A stretch of DNA of 64,000 nt, taken from positions 3,782,001-3,846,000 of the forward strand of contig OZ240668.1 of assembly GCA_965198655.1 (NCBI GenBank). Reading direction: 5' to 3'. The position numbers and the translations under genes were made by a program. The stretch comes from Lichenicola sp965198655. GTDB lineage: Bacteria; Pseudomonadota; Alphaproteobacteria; Acetobacterales; Acetobacteraceae. Below, piece by piece: positions 43,128 to 51,517 of this stretch (position 1 is the first letter of the stretch; each line of letters starts with the position of its first letter). The notes beneath the pieces were generated by a model that ran no database searches, was not told where the DNA came from, and saw only the letters and a program-made list of their open reading frames with translations.

Positions 43128-44258
43128 ATGGACGTGCGCGCGGCGGTGGCGTTCGAGGCGGACCGGCCCCTGGAGATCGAGACGGTGCAGCTCGAGGGCC
43201 CGCGCCCCGGCGAGGTGCTGGTCGAGATCAAGGCGACCGGCCTGTGCCACACCGACAAGTACACCCTGTCCGGCGCCGACCCGGAGGGCCTGTTCCCGGC
43301 GATCCTCGGCCATGAGGGGGCCGGCATCGTCGCCGAGGTCGGCGCGGGCGTGACCGGCCTCAAGCCCGGCGACCACGTGATCCCGCTCTACACGCCCGAA
43401 TGCCGCCAGTGCCGGAGCTGCCTGTCGCGCAAGACCAACCTGTGCACGTCCATACGCGCCACCCAGGGACGCGGCCTGATGCCGGACGGCACCTCGCGCT
43501 TCTCCTACAAGGGGCAGCCGATCCTGCACTACATGGGCTGCTCGACCTTCGCCAACTACACCGTGCTGCCGGAAGTGGCGCTCGCCAAGGTCCGGAACGA
43601 CGCGCCGTTCGACACCATCTGCTACATCGGCTGCGGGGTCACCACCGGCATCGGCGCGGTGCTGTTCACCGCCAAGGTGGAGTATGGCGCCTCGGTGGTG
43701 GTGTTCGGCCTGGGTGGCATCGGCCTCAACGTGATCCAGGGGGCGCGCATGGTGGGCGCCGGCCAGATCGTCGGCGTGGACGTCAACCCGGCGCGCGAGG
43801 CGATGGCGCGCCAGTTCGGCATGACCCATTTCGTCAACCCCAAGGATCTCAAGTCCAAGGATGGAGGACCGGACGGCGACGTGGTCGGCCACCTGGTGGA
43901 GCTCACCGGCGGCGGCGCGGACTATTCCTTCGAGTGCGTCGGCAACACCACGCTGATGCGACAGGCGCTGGAATGCGCGCATCGCGGCTGGGGCGTGTCC
44001 ACCATCATCGGCGTCGCCGGCGCCGGCCAGGAGATCTCCACCCGCCCGTTCCAGCTCGTCACCGGCAGGCGCTGGATCGGCTCCGCGTTCGGCGGCGCGC
44101 GCGGCCGCACCGACGTGCCGAGGATCGTCGACTGGTACATGGACAAGAAGATCAGCATCGACCCGCTGATCACCCACCGCCTGCCGCTCGAGCGCATCAA
44201 CGAGGGCTTCGACCTGATGACCCGCGGCGAGAGCATCCGCACCGTGGTGCTCTACTGA
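43128..44258 (+). CDS. frmA: S-(hydroxymethyl)glutathione dehydrogenase, class III alcohol dehydrogenase
   Basis: A 376-residue zinc-dependent dehydrogenase that oxidises S-hydroxymethylglutathione, the glutathione adduct of formaldehyde. Catalytic zinc ligands lie in TGLCHTDKYTLSG and GHEGAGIV, and the four structural-zinc cysteines in CRQCRSCLSRKTNLC. The NAD-binding loop VFGLGGIGLNVIQGARM and the class III-specific stretch THFVNPKDL are intact. The ATG at 43128 follows GAAGGAC. Its stop overlaps the start of fghA (TGATG). Confidence 0.95.
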   Translation: MDVRAAVAFEADRPLEIETVQLEGPRPGEVLVEIKATGLCHTDKYTLSGADPEGLFPAILGHEGAGIVAEVGAGVTGLKPGDHVIPLYTPECRQCRSCLSRKTNLCTSIRATQGRGLMPDGTSRFSYKGQPILHYMGCSTFANYTVLPEVALAKVRNDAPFDTICYIGCGVTTGIGAVLFTAKVEYGASVVVFGLGGIGLNVIQGARMVGAGQIVGVDVNPAREAMARQFGMTHFVNPKDLKSKDGGPDGDVVGHLVELTGGGADYSFECVGNTTLMRQALECAHRGWGVSTIIGVAGAGQEISTRPFQLVTGRRWIGSAFGGARGRTDVPRIVDWYMDKKISIDPLITHRLPLERINEGFDLMTRGESIRTVVLY

Positions 44259-45103
44259 TGCGGACCCACTCCGAGCAGCGCTGCCACGGCGGCACCTTCG
44301 GCGTGTACGGCCACCGCTCCGAGGCGCTCGGCGGCCTCGACGCCCGGTATGGCGTGTTCATCCCGGAGCGCGATGCCGCCGGCGACGCGCTGTTCACCAC
44401 CCTCTACGCCCTGGCCGGCCTGACCTGCGACGAGACCACGTTTGCCACCAAGTCCGGCGTCCTGCGCCATGCCGCCGAGCACCGCCTGGCGATGGTGTTC
44501 CCCGACACCAGCCCCCGCGGCGCCAACATCCCCGGCGAAAACGACGACTGGGACTTCGGCACCGGCGCCGGCTTCTATCTCGACGCCACCCAATCCCCCT
44601 GGTCCGCCCACTACCGTATGGGCCGCTTCGTCGCGCACGAGCTCCCTGCCCTGGTCGAGGCCCGGTTCCCGATCCGTTCCGACCGGCGCGGCATCACCGG
44701 CCACTCCATGGGCGGCCACGGCGCCCTCACCCTCGCCCTGCGCGACCCCGCGCGGTGGCATGCCGTCTCCGCCCTCGCCCCGATCTGCCACCCCGCCGAC
44801 GTCCCCTGGGGCCGCAAGGCCCTCGGGCGCTATCTCGGCCCCGATCCCTGCGCCTGGGCCCCCTACGACGCCACCCTGCTGCTTCGCGCCGGCCACACCC
44901 ACCCGACCACGATCCTGGTCGACCAGGGCGAGGCCGACCAGTTCCTCGCCGACCAGCTCCAGCCCGACGTCCTCGCCGATGCCGCCACGGCCGCCAGCCA
45001 ATCCCTGAGCTTGCGCCGCCACCCCGGCTACGACCACTCCTACTGGTTCATCCAAACCGTTATCGCCGACCACGTCGCGCACCATGCGCGGATCCTGGGC
45101 TGA
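44258..45103 (+). CDS. fghA: S-formylglutathione hydrolase
   Basis: A 281-residue esterase-D-type alpha/beta hydrolase that splits S-formylglutathione to formate and glutathione. The oxyanion region LYALAGLTCDETTF and DTSPRGANIPGENDDWDFG, the nucleophile elbow ITGHSMGGHGALTL and the catalytic His in GYDHSYWFI are present. Its ATG overlaps the frmA stop, so both steps of formaldehyde detoxification are translated together. The two genes fit a methylotrophy-like or demethylation background. Confidence 0.94.
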   Translation: MRTHSEQRCHGGTFGVYGHRSEALGGLDARYGVFIPERDAAGDALFTTLYALAGLTCDETTFATKSGVLRHAAEHRLAMVFPDTSPRGANIPGENDDWDFGTGAGFYLDATQSPWSAHYRMGRFVAHELPALVEARFPIRSDRRGITGHSMGGHGALTLALRDPARWHAVSALAPICHPADVPWGRKALGRYLGPDPCAWAPYDATLLLRAGHTHPTTILVDQGEADQFLADQLQPDVLADAATAASQSLSLRRHPGYDHSYWFIQTVIADHVAHHARILG

Positions 45104-45336
45104 GGCTGGGCTGCACCCTCCCGTGAGCGTCGGGGCGAGCACCTCCCAGCCGCCGCTTCCGTTGGCGGCTCCCGCCGCAGAACCGCCAACCACGCCAAAG
45201 TGTCCTCTACCTTTCGTTAAGCCTCCCAGGCTGGGGAAAAGAGCTGGTTGAACGAAACACAGCTCTCGGCGAGCGGGCCTGACCGTCCAACGCCGTAATC
45301 GGCGCGAAGCGGAAGACGACGCTGTGGCGATCCTCG

Positions 45337-45786
45337 TTACGCGGCCTTCTCCAGGACAAGCGCCAGTTGACCCCTCAGCGTCACCGTGACCTGCAACCGG
45401 TCTGCCATGGGCAGGGATCCTATACGCTCGGCGTCCGAAGCGTCGATCGCAGCGATCTTCGCAACGCGCACCACGGACGCCGCAGGCAACCCGGCCTCAT
45501 CCAGCTCGGAGACAACCACGTCGCCCGGCCAACCGCGGTTGGCGGCGCTCGTCACCATCAGCACCCAGAGCAGCCTGGATGCTCCTGGCGCATCCAGAAC
45601 CGCGACCACCAGCGCCGGGCAACGGAACGGATCATCCGCCATGTCGTGCGGCCGGACACGCGTCAGCACGACCCGTCCTGCCTCGATGGCATAGGCGAGC
45701 TCGTCACCTTCACGCAGGTGCAGCGCGGCCCGTACCGGCTGCGGGATCGTCGTCTATGCCTTGCTGGTCAGCTTGCTGGTGATCAT
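45337..45786 (-). pseudogene. Decayed PrlF-type antitoxin/MazF-like toxin locus, fused frame with an amber codon
   Basis: One continuous minus-strand frame from the ATG at 45786 reads MITSKLTSKA, then TAG (45754-45756), then TTIPQPVRAALHLREGDELA. The PrlF/AbrB antitoxin pattern (SKLTSKAQTTIP) predicts a Gln (CAG) at the TAG position, so this is a nonsense mutation. The same frame then continues, after a DDPF segment, straight into a PemK/MazF-like toxin (PALVVAV ... VLMVTSAANRGWPGDV ... AGLPAASVVRVAKI). The toxin lacks its normal N-terminal GD-containing strand. I read this as a degenerate toxin-antitoxin locus, with a deletion joining the two genes. A 110-residue toxin-like protein could still be made from a downstream start at 45669. 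Confidence 0.72.
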
Positions 45787-45863
45787 GCGTCCAGGTGAGG
45801 AATCTCCTTACGATCGTCCAGAGGTTTCTCAACGAAGCCGCCTAGGCCAACCCGCCAGCCGCC

Positions 45864-46283
45864 CTACTCTCCCAGCAGATGTAGCACCACCCGCCGCCGG
45901 TGCGGCCGCCGTCGGTGCTCGAACAGGTAGATCCCCTGCCACGTCCCCAGCACCGGCCGGCCGTCCGATATCGGGATCGTCAACTGCACGTTGGTCAGCA
46001 TGGCGCGCAGATGCGCCGGCATGTCGTCGGGACCCTCGTCGTCGTGCAGGTAGCGCCCGGGTGCCTCCGGGGCGATGGTCTCGAAGTAGCGCGCGATGTC
46101 GGTCAGCACCTCGGGCGAGGCGTTCTCCTGCACCGTCAGCGAGGCCGAGGTGTGCTGGCACCACAGCGTCAGCAGCCCGGTCGCGATCCCCTGGTCCCCC
46201 ACCCAGTCCAGCACCGGGCGGGTGACATCCACCAGCCCCTTGCCGCGCGTCTCGATCGTCAGCCCGTGCAGCGCCTGTTTCAC
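45864..46283 (-). CDS. yjbQ: YjbQ/UPF0047 family protein
   Basis: A 139-residue cytosolic protein of the YjbQ/UPF0047 family, also called secondary thiamine-phosphate synthase. The diagnostic core WCQHTSASLTVQENASPEVLTD and YLHDDEGPDDMPAHLRAML are present, as is LGTWQGIYLFEHR near the end. The start is a GTG at 46283; the codons GTGAAAC are also part of a 14-bp palindrome that matches a parS site. The trpS gene ends 13 bp upstream on the same strand. Confidence 0.9.
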   Translation of the reverse strand: MKQALHGLTIETRGKGLVDVTRPVLDWVGDQGIATGLLTLWCQHTSASLTVQENASPEVLTDIARYFETIAPEAPGRYLHDDEGPDDMPAHLRAMLTNVQLTIPISDGRPVLGTWQGIYLFEHRRRPHRRRVVLHLLGE

Positions 46284-46290
46284 GTGAAAC
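46277..46290. promoter_or_regulatory. parS-like centromere palindrome GTTTCACGTGAAAC
   Basis: A perfect 14-bp palindrome identical to the core of the bacterial ParB box (canonical TGTTTCACGTGAAACA); the 16-mer here is TGTTTCACGTGAAACG, matching 15 of 16. It spans the YjbQ start codon. Chromosomal parS sites usually lie near the replication origin, so this window is probably origin-proximal. Confidence 0.75.
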
Positions 46291-46296
46291 GCTCCG

Positions 46297-47292
46297 TCAG
46301 CTCAGGAAGCCCACGATCCGCTCCGCCTCGCGCACGATCGGCTCCGCGATCGCCGCCGCCCGCGCGGCACCCCGTCGCAGCAGGGCGTCCAGGTGCCCCG
46401 GATCGCCCATCAGCCGCCGTGCCTCGCCGGCGATCGGCGCCACCGCCGCCTGCACCCGCTCCGCCAGCGCCGCCTTGAACACCCCGAACCCGCTGCCGCC
46501 ATGCTCGGCCAGCACCGCGTCCACGCTCCGCCCTTCCAGCGCCGCCATGATCGTCAGGAGGTTGCGCGCTTCCGGCCGTCCCTCCAGCCCCGCCGCCTCC
46601 GATGGCAGCGGCTCCGGATCGGTCCTCGCCCGGCGGATCTTCAGCGCGATCGCGTCGGCGGCGTCCAGGAGGTTGATCCGGCTCTGGTCGGACGGGTCGG
46701 ACTTGCTCATCTTCCGCGTGCCGTCGCGCAGGCTCATCACCCGCGCCGCCTCCGGCGGCACCAGCGCCTCCACCGCGGGAAAGAACTCCACCGCGTAGTC
46801 GTGGTTGAACTTCTGGGCGATGTCGTTGGCGAGCTCCAGGTGCTGCCGCTGGTCGTCGCCCACCGGCACGCGCGTCGCGTGGTAGGCCAGGATGTCGGCG
46901 GCCATCAGGTTCGGATACACGTAGAGCCCGGCCGACGCCGCCTCCCGGTCGCTGCCCGCCTTGTCCTTGAACTGCGTCATCCGGTTCAGCCAGCCGAGAC
47001 GGGCGATGCAGTTGAAGATCCAGGCGAGCCTGGCATGGGCGCTCACCGCCGACTGGTTGAACAGCACGTGGCGCTCGGCATCGATCCCGGACGCCAGCAG
47101 GATCGCCGCCTGGATGCGCGTCTGCTCGCGCAAGCCCGACGGATCCTGCCAGGTGGTGATGGCGTGCAGGTCCACCAGGCAGTACAGGCACTCGTGCCCG
47201 TCCTGCAGCGCCACCCAGTTGCGTATGGCGCCCAGGTAGTTGCCGAGCGTGGGCACGCCGGAGGGCTGGATCCCGGAGAAGATGCGCTGCAT
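46297..47292 (-). CDS. trpS: Tryptophanyl-tRNA synthetase
   Basis: A 331-residue class I aminoacyl-tRNA synthetase that charges tRNA-Trp. The HIGH-equivalent region is SGIQPSGVPTLGNYLGAI, and the KMSKS loop reads RKMSKSDPSDQSRI. DLHAITTWQDP and PVGDDQRQHLELANDIA are typical TrpRS elements. The ATG at 47292 (MQRIFSGIQPSG) is preferred over an upstream start. It lies 13 bp before yjbQ and both may be co-transcribed. Confidence 0.95.
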   Translation of the reverse strand: MQRIFSGIQPSGVPTLGNYLGAIRNWVALQDGHECLYCLVDLHAITTWQDPSGLREQTRIQAAILLASGIDAERHVLFNQSAVSAHARLAWIFNCIARLGWLNRMTQFKDKAGSDREAASAGLYVYPNLMAADILAYHATRVPVGDDQRQHLELANDIAQKFNHDYAVEFFPAVEALVPPEAARVMSLRDGTRKMSKSDPSDQSRINLLDAADAIALKIRRARTDPEPLPSEAAGLEGRPEARNLLTIMAALEGRSVDAVLAEHGGSGFGVFKAALAERVQAAVAPIAGEARRLMGDPGHLDALLRRGAARAAAIAEPIVREAERIVGFLS

Positions 47293-47355
47293 GGCCCCGT
47301 TGTCCGGCCTCGCCCCCCGCAACGTCAAGCCGGCGGCGGGCCGGGCCGGAACCGG

Positions 47356-48234
47356 TCAGTACGGCAGGGACAGATACAGCTTGCCCAGGGCGGTCAACTG
47401 CCCGGACGCGCCGAGCAGGCTGCTGTAGTGCGGGTCCGGGCTGACCCGGCCGGTGAACCAGGCATAGCGGAACACGTCGCTGCGCCCTTCCAGGGTCGCG
47501 ACCATGTTGGTCATCTGCGACTCCTGCTCGGCCAGGGTGGTGATCTGCGCGCCGTCGTTCTGGCTGTGCCAGTTGGCGAACTCGGTCACCCAGATCGGCT
47601 TGTTGTACTTGTCCAGGCGGTTCAACTGGTCCGCGATGCCGTAGTCGTACCAGTGGAAGCCGAGATAATCGATGCTCGGCTGCCGTCCGCCGTTGGCGGC
47701 CTCGTAGGCGGCATAGAACGCGTCCAGCCACGCCACCGGGTCACTGTAGTTCGGCATGGTGCCCCAGGTGATCTGCGGCCCCACGATCTTCACGCCGGCG
47801 GCGGAGGCGATCTTCTCGTATTGCGGCCAGAGCTGGGCCGCCTGCTGCGGCGTGAGGTAGGACTGGCCGCCGACGTTGGGCTCGTTCAGCACCAGCAGAT
47901 AGTGGATGGTCGGGTTGGCGAGCAGGAACGCCACGACGCTGGAAGCATTGAAATTGCCGTTCCACAGCATCGGATAGTAATCCATCTGATACTGCGTCAG
48001 GTAGTTCGCCGGTACGCCCGCGTTCGGCGTCGAGGTCCAGTTGTACCACCAGCTCACGCCGGCTGCGAGTGCCGCCATGTCGGCCGGCGAGGCGAGGTCA
48101 TAGGCGATGCCGCGCTTGGCGCTCTTGGTGGTCGTCGCCGTGGCCGACGCCGCCTTCGCGGACGGTCCTTGTGCGTAGCCAGGTGCGGTCCAAAGGAGTG
48201 TCAGGGCGGCGATCGCGCTGAAGCTGATCTTCAT
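47356..48234 (-). CDS. Secreted GH128-like (Asl1) glycoside hydrolase
   Basis: A 292-residue exported enzyme of the Asl1/GH128-type (glyco_hydro_cc) group. It has a signal peptide (residues about 1-21, ending GYA). SWWYNWTSTPNA is the first family motif; LLVLNEPNVGGQSYL supplies the likely acid/base Glu and KPIWVTEFANW the nucleophile Glu, with YLGFHWYDYG between them. These TIM-barrel enzymes cut beta-1,3-glucans. The start is uncertain: ATGs at 48264, 48243 and 48234 are in frame; 48234 gives the shortest normal signal peptide. Confidence 0.8.
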   Translation of the reverse strand: MKISFSAIAALTLLWTAPGYAQGPSAKAASATATTTKSAKRGIAYDLASPADMAALAAGVSWWYNWTSTPNAGVPANYLTQYQMDYYPMLWNGNFNASSVVAFLLANPTIHYLLVLNEPNVGGQSYLTPQQAAQLWPQYEKIASAAGVKIVGPQITWGTMPNYSDPVAWLDAFYAAYEAANGGRQPSIDYLGFHWYDYGIADQLNRLDKYNKPIWVTEFANWHSQNDGAQITTLAEQESQMTNMVATLEGRSDVFRYAWFTGRVSPDPHYSSLLGASGQLTALGKLYLSLPY

Positions 48235-49062
48235 GATGATCATGATCCTTGCAGGAGGTGTCATCGTCTTCGGACGCCGACCACGCCTTCCTTTACGGGA
48301 GCCAAGACGATGCCCTGGCGGAACCCGACACGTCCGTCGGCATGGGGATCAAGCCTTGATCACGATCGACGGTTTGGTGCCGATATGATCGGTCGCAGCC
48401 AACCGTTCATGCCGCGGCGCGCTGCCGCATGGCATAGGATAGGTTGCGCATTTGCGCATACCAATCGTTTTGTGACAGTGCACGCATCCAGCGCCAAAAT
48501 CCGGTCGACATGCCGGAGAACAGGCGCGACCGGCATCGGACAGCAGGCAGCGCTGCTTCTCGACCGCCGCATCCGCGTCACCAATCCAGGCTGGTGTCGT
48601 CGGCTACGCCGGTGACACGGCGTTGCCGGACCCGATCAGGAACCATGTTCACGAAGCCGGCGTCGAGGCTGCTGCAGCTCGGCATCCTTGATCAGGCGCG
48701 CGGCGTCGAGCCTGTCGCGGCGAACACCCTCCCGCGTTGGAACAGCACGCCTAGCACTGCTCGATGCCGCCACGGTAGTTCCGCTCGACGAGACGACTGC
48801 CGCGGGCATGACGCATGACGGTCGCCAGGCCGTCTACGCCTCGTCGATTGGATGCCCCACCATCCGCACGACGCCGATCAGGGGCGAGGCAGCCTTATTC
48901 TGGGCCCGCATACGTCTCGCGGTTCGGCCTATGCAGCAGGGGCACGTTCCAGCGAGCACGCCTGCGGCTCGGCAGCTTCGCCGCGATCTGGTCGGCGACC
49001 ACCGCCGGGACCGGAAGGCGCCTTGTCGGGCGCGCCGTTGGCGGGCCGTCGGGTCGGCGCCG
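48235..49062. other. 828-bp intergenic region with no recognisable gene
   Basis: Between the GH128-like gene and the next minus-strand gene. Several open frames cross it, but none has recognisable domains or a convincing start, and no frame is coding-like over its whole length. A GCGCATTTGCGC partial palindrome lies near 48448. It may hold decayed gene fragments. Confidence 0.4.
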
Positions 49063-49530
49063 TCAGGCCCGGCTCCTGATCTCCCCACGCAGAGCGTGGA
49101 TCGTGGTCTGGTCGCCTTCCGACCGCAGATGCGGCATCTCGAACCCGGACCGGAGCAGCGTCCCGATCGCGACGTCGACGAACTCGCGCTCGTGCGGCGG
49201 GACCGCGATGACGATGCGGCCGTAATGGTCCAGCGCGCGGACCGCCTGGCTGATCACCTGGTTGATGGTGACCAGCGTCACGTGCGGCGCCAGCACCAGG
49301 TCGGCGGAGCGCGACTCGACATGCGCCTCCGGCAGCCGTGCCTCGGCCTTGCGGCACTCGGTATGCATCAGCGCGCACAGCGTCTCGGCCGCCGCGGTTC
49401 CGAGCACCAGCACGCGCAGGCCCTCCAGAGCGGAATTCTCGCCCAGCAGCGCCACCGCGCTGCGGCGGGATTGCAGGATCGTGCGCGCGTATCGCAGGCG
49501 ACGATCACGAAGCGTCTCACTCATTGCCAT
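49063..49530 (-). CDS. Hypothetical protein, Rossmann-like
   Basis: A 155-residue protein from the ATG at 49530, which has a strong GGAGGAGAG site. It resembles part of a class I methyltransferase fold: LRVLVLGTAAAETLCALM could be the nucleotide-binding strand-loop-helix, DLVLAPHVTLVTINQVISQ and DHYGRIVIAVPPHEREFV follow with the right rhythm. However, the glycine-rich SAM loop is incomplete. I do not recognise a specific family. It lies alone, with the porin-kdp unit divergent upstream. Confidence 0.6.
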   Translation of the reverse strand: MAMSETLRDRRLRYARTILQSRRSAVALLGENSALEGLRVLVLGTAAAETLCALMHTECRKAEARLPEAHVESRSADLVLAPHVTLVTINQVISQAVRALDHYGRIVIAVPPHEREFVDVAIGTLLRSGFEMPHLRSEGDQTTIHALRGEIRSRA

Positions 49531-49801
49531 CTCTCTCCTCCGGCGCACCGACCGCGACCGGACGGTGTATGTGTGCGGCCACGGCCCATAAGGAATCGAT
49601 ACGGCTTCCGGGGTCGCGCATAAACGGTCGCTAAAGGCAGCCCACCCTCCCGCACGTCGGCCGGGCGATCGGCCCTACCATGCCACCTTTGCGCGGACGC
49701 CACGTTGCCGGATCCGGGCTCATGCCGTCCCGCCGCCCGCGGTCCGGCAAGGTCGACTCGGCACCCGCCGGTCCTACCCGCGTCGGTCGCGCCGATGCAG
49801 G

Positions 49802-51187
49802 ATGTCGAGGATGAACCAGAAGCGAGCTCCCTCCCGATCCGGCAACGGCGCTGTGCGGCCCGGGCGGGTGCGGGTCGCGATCGGGACCGCAGCGGCGCTG
49901 GCAGCGGCGCTGGGCTGGGGCGGGCTGCTGGCGGCGTGCGCCGGAACCGCGCATGGGCAGACGGTGCCGGCAGCGGCGCAGACCGCGCCGGACCGGCCGC
50001 AGGGCGTGGCGGCAGGTGCGGAGCCGGCTCCGGCCGCGGCGTCGGCAGCGCCCGCGACCTGGTGGAGCACCGTCGCCTATGGCGCGCAGCTCGATGCCGG
50101 CATCACCGGCAACGTCGACCGGCCGGCGGACGGGCTGAACTTCGGCCGCCTGTTCGCCGACAAGGCGAACACGGTGCTGCTGAACCAGATCCAGCTCACC
50201 GCCACCCGGCCGATCGACAGCGCCGCCGCCGGCTACGACCTCGGCTTCGTCCTGCAGGCAGCCTATGGCTCGGACGCGCGCTACACGCACTATCTCGGCG
50301 AGTTCGACGTCCTCACCGGCGACCGCAACCAGTTCACCGTACTGCAGGCCGACCTGCTGCTGCACGCGCCCTGGCTGGTGCAGGGCGGCATCGACCTCAA
50401 GCTGGGGCAATTCGTCACCCCGATCGGCTACGAGGTGACCGATCCAGGCAAGAACCCGTTCTACTCGCATTCCTACCTGTTCAACTTCGGCCCCTACCAG
50501 CACACCGGGCTGCAGGCGATCGTGCACGTGAGCCCGACGCTCGACCTGTATGGCCAGGTCGATACCGGGGAAAGCACCACGTTCGGCGGCGGCGACAACA
50601 ACGCCGAGCCGGCGGGCCTGTTCGGCGTCGGACTGAATAACCTCGCCGGCGGCAAGCTGACGCTGCTGGCGCTGATGCACCTGGGACCGGAGGCCGCCAC
50701 CAACGCGCTCGGAGCCGCCGCCAACGGCGACATGCGCTACGAGGGCGACGTGGTCGCGACCTACAAGGCGGCCTCCAGGCTCACCCTGGCGGGCGAGGCG
50801 CAGTGGCAGCACGACGACAGCTACGGCGCCGACAGCTACGGCGCCGCCGGCTACCTGTCCTATGCGCTGACCCCGTGGCTTGCCGTCAACGTCCGCGGCG
50901 AGGTGTATCGCGACAATTCCGGCTTCTTCGTCCTGGCCTATCCCGGCAACCTCGACGCGGTGCGGGCCCTGGACGGGCTGCCCAACACCTCGTTCGACGA
51001 GGGGCGGCAAACCTACAGCGAGTGGACCTGGGGGATCAGCTACAGGCCGGCGATCCCGCACGTGGCACTGCTGGCGTTCCGGCCGGAGATGCGCTGGGAC
51101 AAGTCGTTTAGCGGCGGACATCCCTACAACGACGGCAGGCAGACCGGAAGCTTCACCCTGGCCGCGGACGTGATCCTCGGCTTCTGA
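49802..51187 (+). CDS. Outer membrane beta-barrel porin-like protein
   Basis: A 461-residue exported protein with a long basic N-terminus and a hydrophobic stretch (about residues 24-53), i.e. a signal peptide ending near HGQ. The mature part begins with an Ala/Pro-rich linker and then alternating beta strands: WSTVAYGAQLDAGITGNVDR, KLGQFVTPIGYEV, FYSHSYLFNFGPYQHTG and the terminal FTLAADVILGF. This pattern, ending in Phe, matches outer membrane porins of the BBP2/DUF1597 type. It immediately precedes kdp and may be co-regulated as a potassium or general porin. Confidence 0.78.
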   Translation: MSRMNQKRAPSRSGNGAVRPGRVRVAIGTAAALAAALGWGGLLAACAGTAHGQTVPAAAQTAPDRPQGVAAGAEPAPAAASAAPATWWSTVAYGAQLDAGITGNVDRPADGLNFGRLFADKANTVLLNQIQLTATRPIDSAAAGYDLGFVLQAAYGSDARYTHYLGEFDVLTGDRNQFTVLQADLLLHAPWLVQGGIDLKLGQFVTPIGYEVTDPGKNPFYSHSYLFNFGPYQHTGLQAIVHVSPTLDLYGQVDTGESTTFGGGDNNAEPAGLFGVGLNNLAGGKLTLLALMHLGPEAATNALGAAANGDMRYEGDVVATYKAASRLTLAGEAQWQHDDSYGADSYGAAGYLSYALTPWLAVNVRGEVYRDNSGFFVLAYPGNLDAVRALDGLPNTSFDEGRQTYSEWTWGISYRPAIPHVALLAFRPEMRWDKSFSGGHPYNDGRQTGSFTLAADVILGF

Positions 51188-51325
51188 GGGCAAGCGCCAG
51201 GCCGCACGGCCGGACGCGGATGATCCAGCCGTTCTTTATGCGGCCTTTATTCGTTTCATACGACCAGGAATTTTCCCTTTACGACCCCCGGGCGTATGCC
51301 AGGCTACCGTAAGAAGGGCCGTTCC

Positions 51326-51409
51326 ATGTTCGACATCTTCCTCCTCGTCCTCGGTGTCGGGGCCATCCTGCTGATGGATGGCTACGCGTCGTTGTGCGGC
51401 CGGATCTAG
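51326..51409 (+). CDS. 27-residue small membrane protein upstream of kdpF
   Basis: Codons from the ATG at 51326 read a single hydrophobic helix, MFDIFLLVLGVGAILLMDGY, followed by a short tail. The ribosome-binding site AAGAAGG lies 8 bases upstream. It is 5 bp before kdpF, in the position where many alphaproteobacteria carry a second tiny hydrophobic ORF in front of kdp. It is a probable accessory subunit; the function is not established. Confidence 0.65.
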   Translation: MFDIFLLVLGVGAILLMDGYASLCGRI

Positions 51410-51414
51410 ACGCC

Positions 51415-51504
51415 ATGAGCGTCGACCTGATCCTGGGAGCCTGCGTGTCCATCGGCCTCCTGGTGTATCTTGGCTGGGCGTTGATCCGTCCCGAAGACTT
51501 CTGA
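51415..51504 (+). CDS. kdpF: KdpF, small subunit of the K+-translocating ATPase
   Basis: A 29-residue single-helix protein, MSVDLILGACVSIGLLVYLG and then WALIRPEDF. The LxxYLxxALxxPExF end is the KdpF hallmark. It stabilises the KdpFABC complex in the inner membrane. It lies 13 bp before kdpA. Confidence 0.88.
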   Translation: MSVDLILGACVSIGLLVYLGWALIRPEDF

Positions 51505-51517
51505 GGGAACACCGGTC

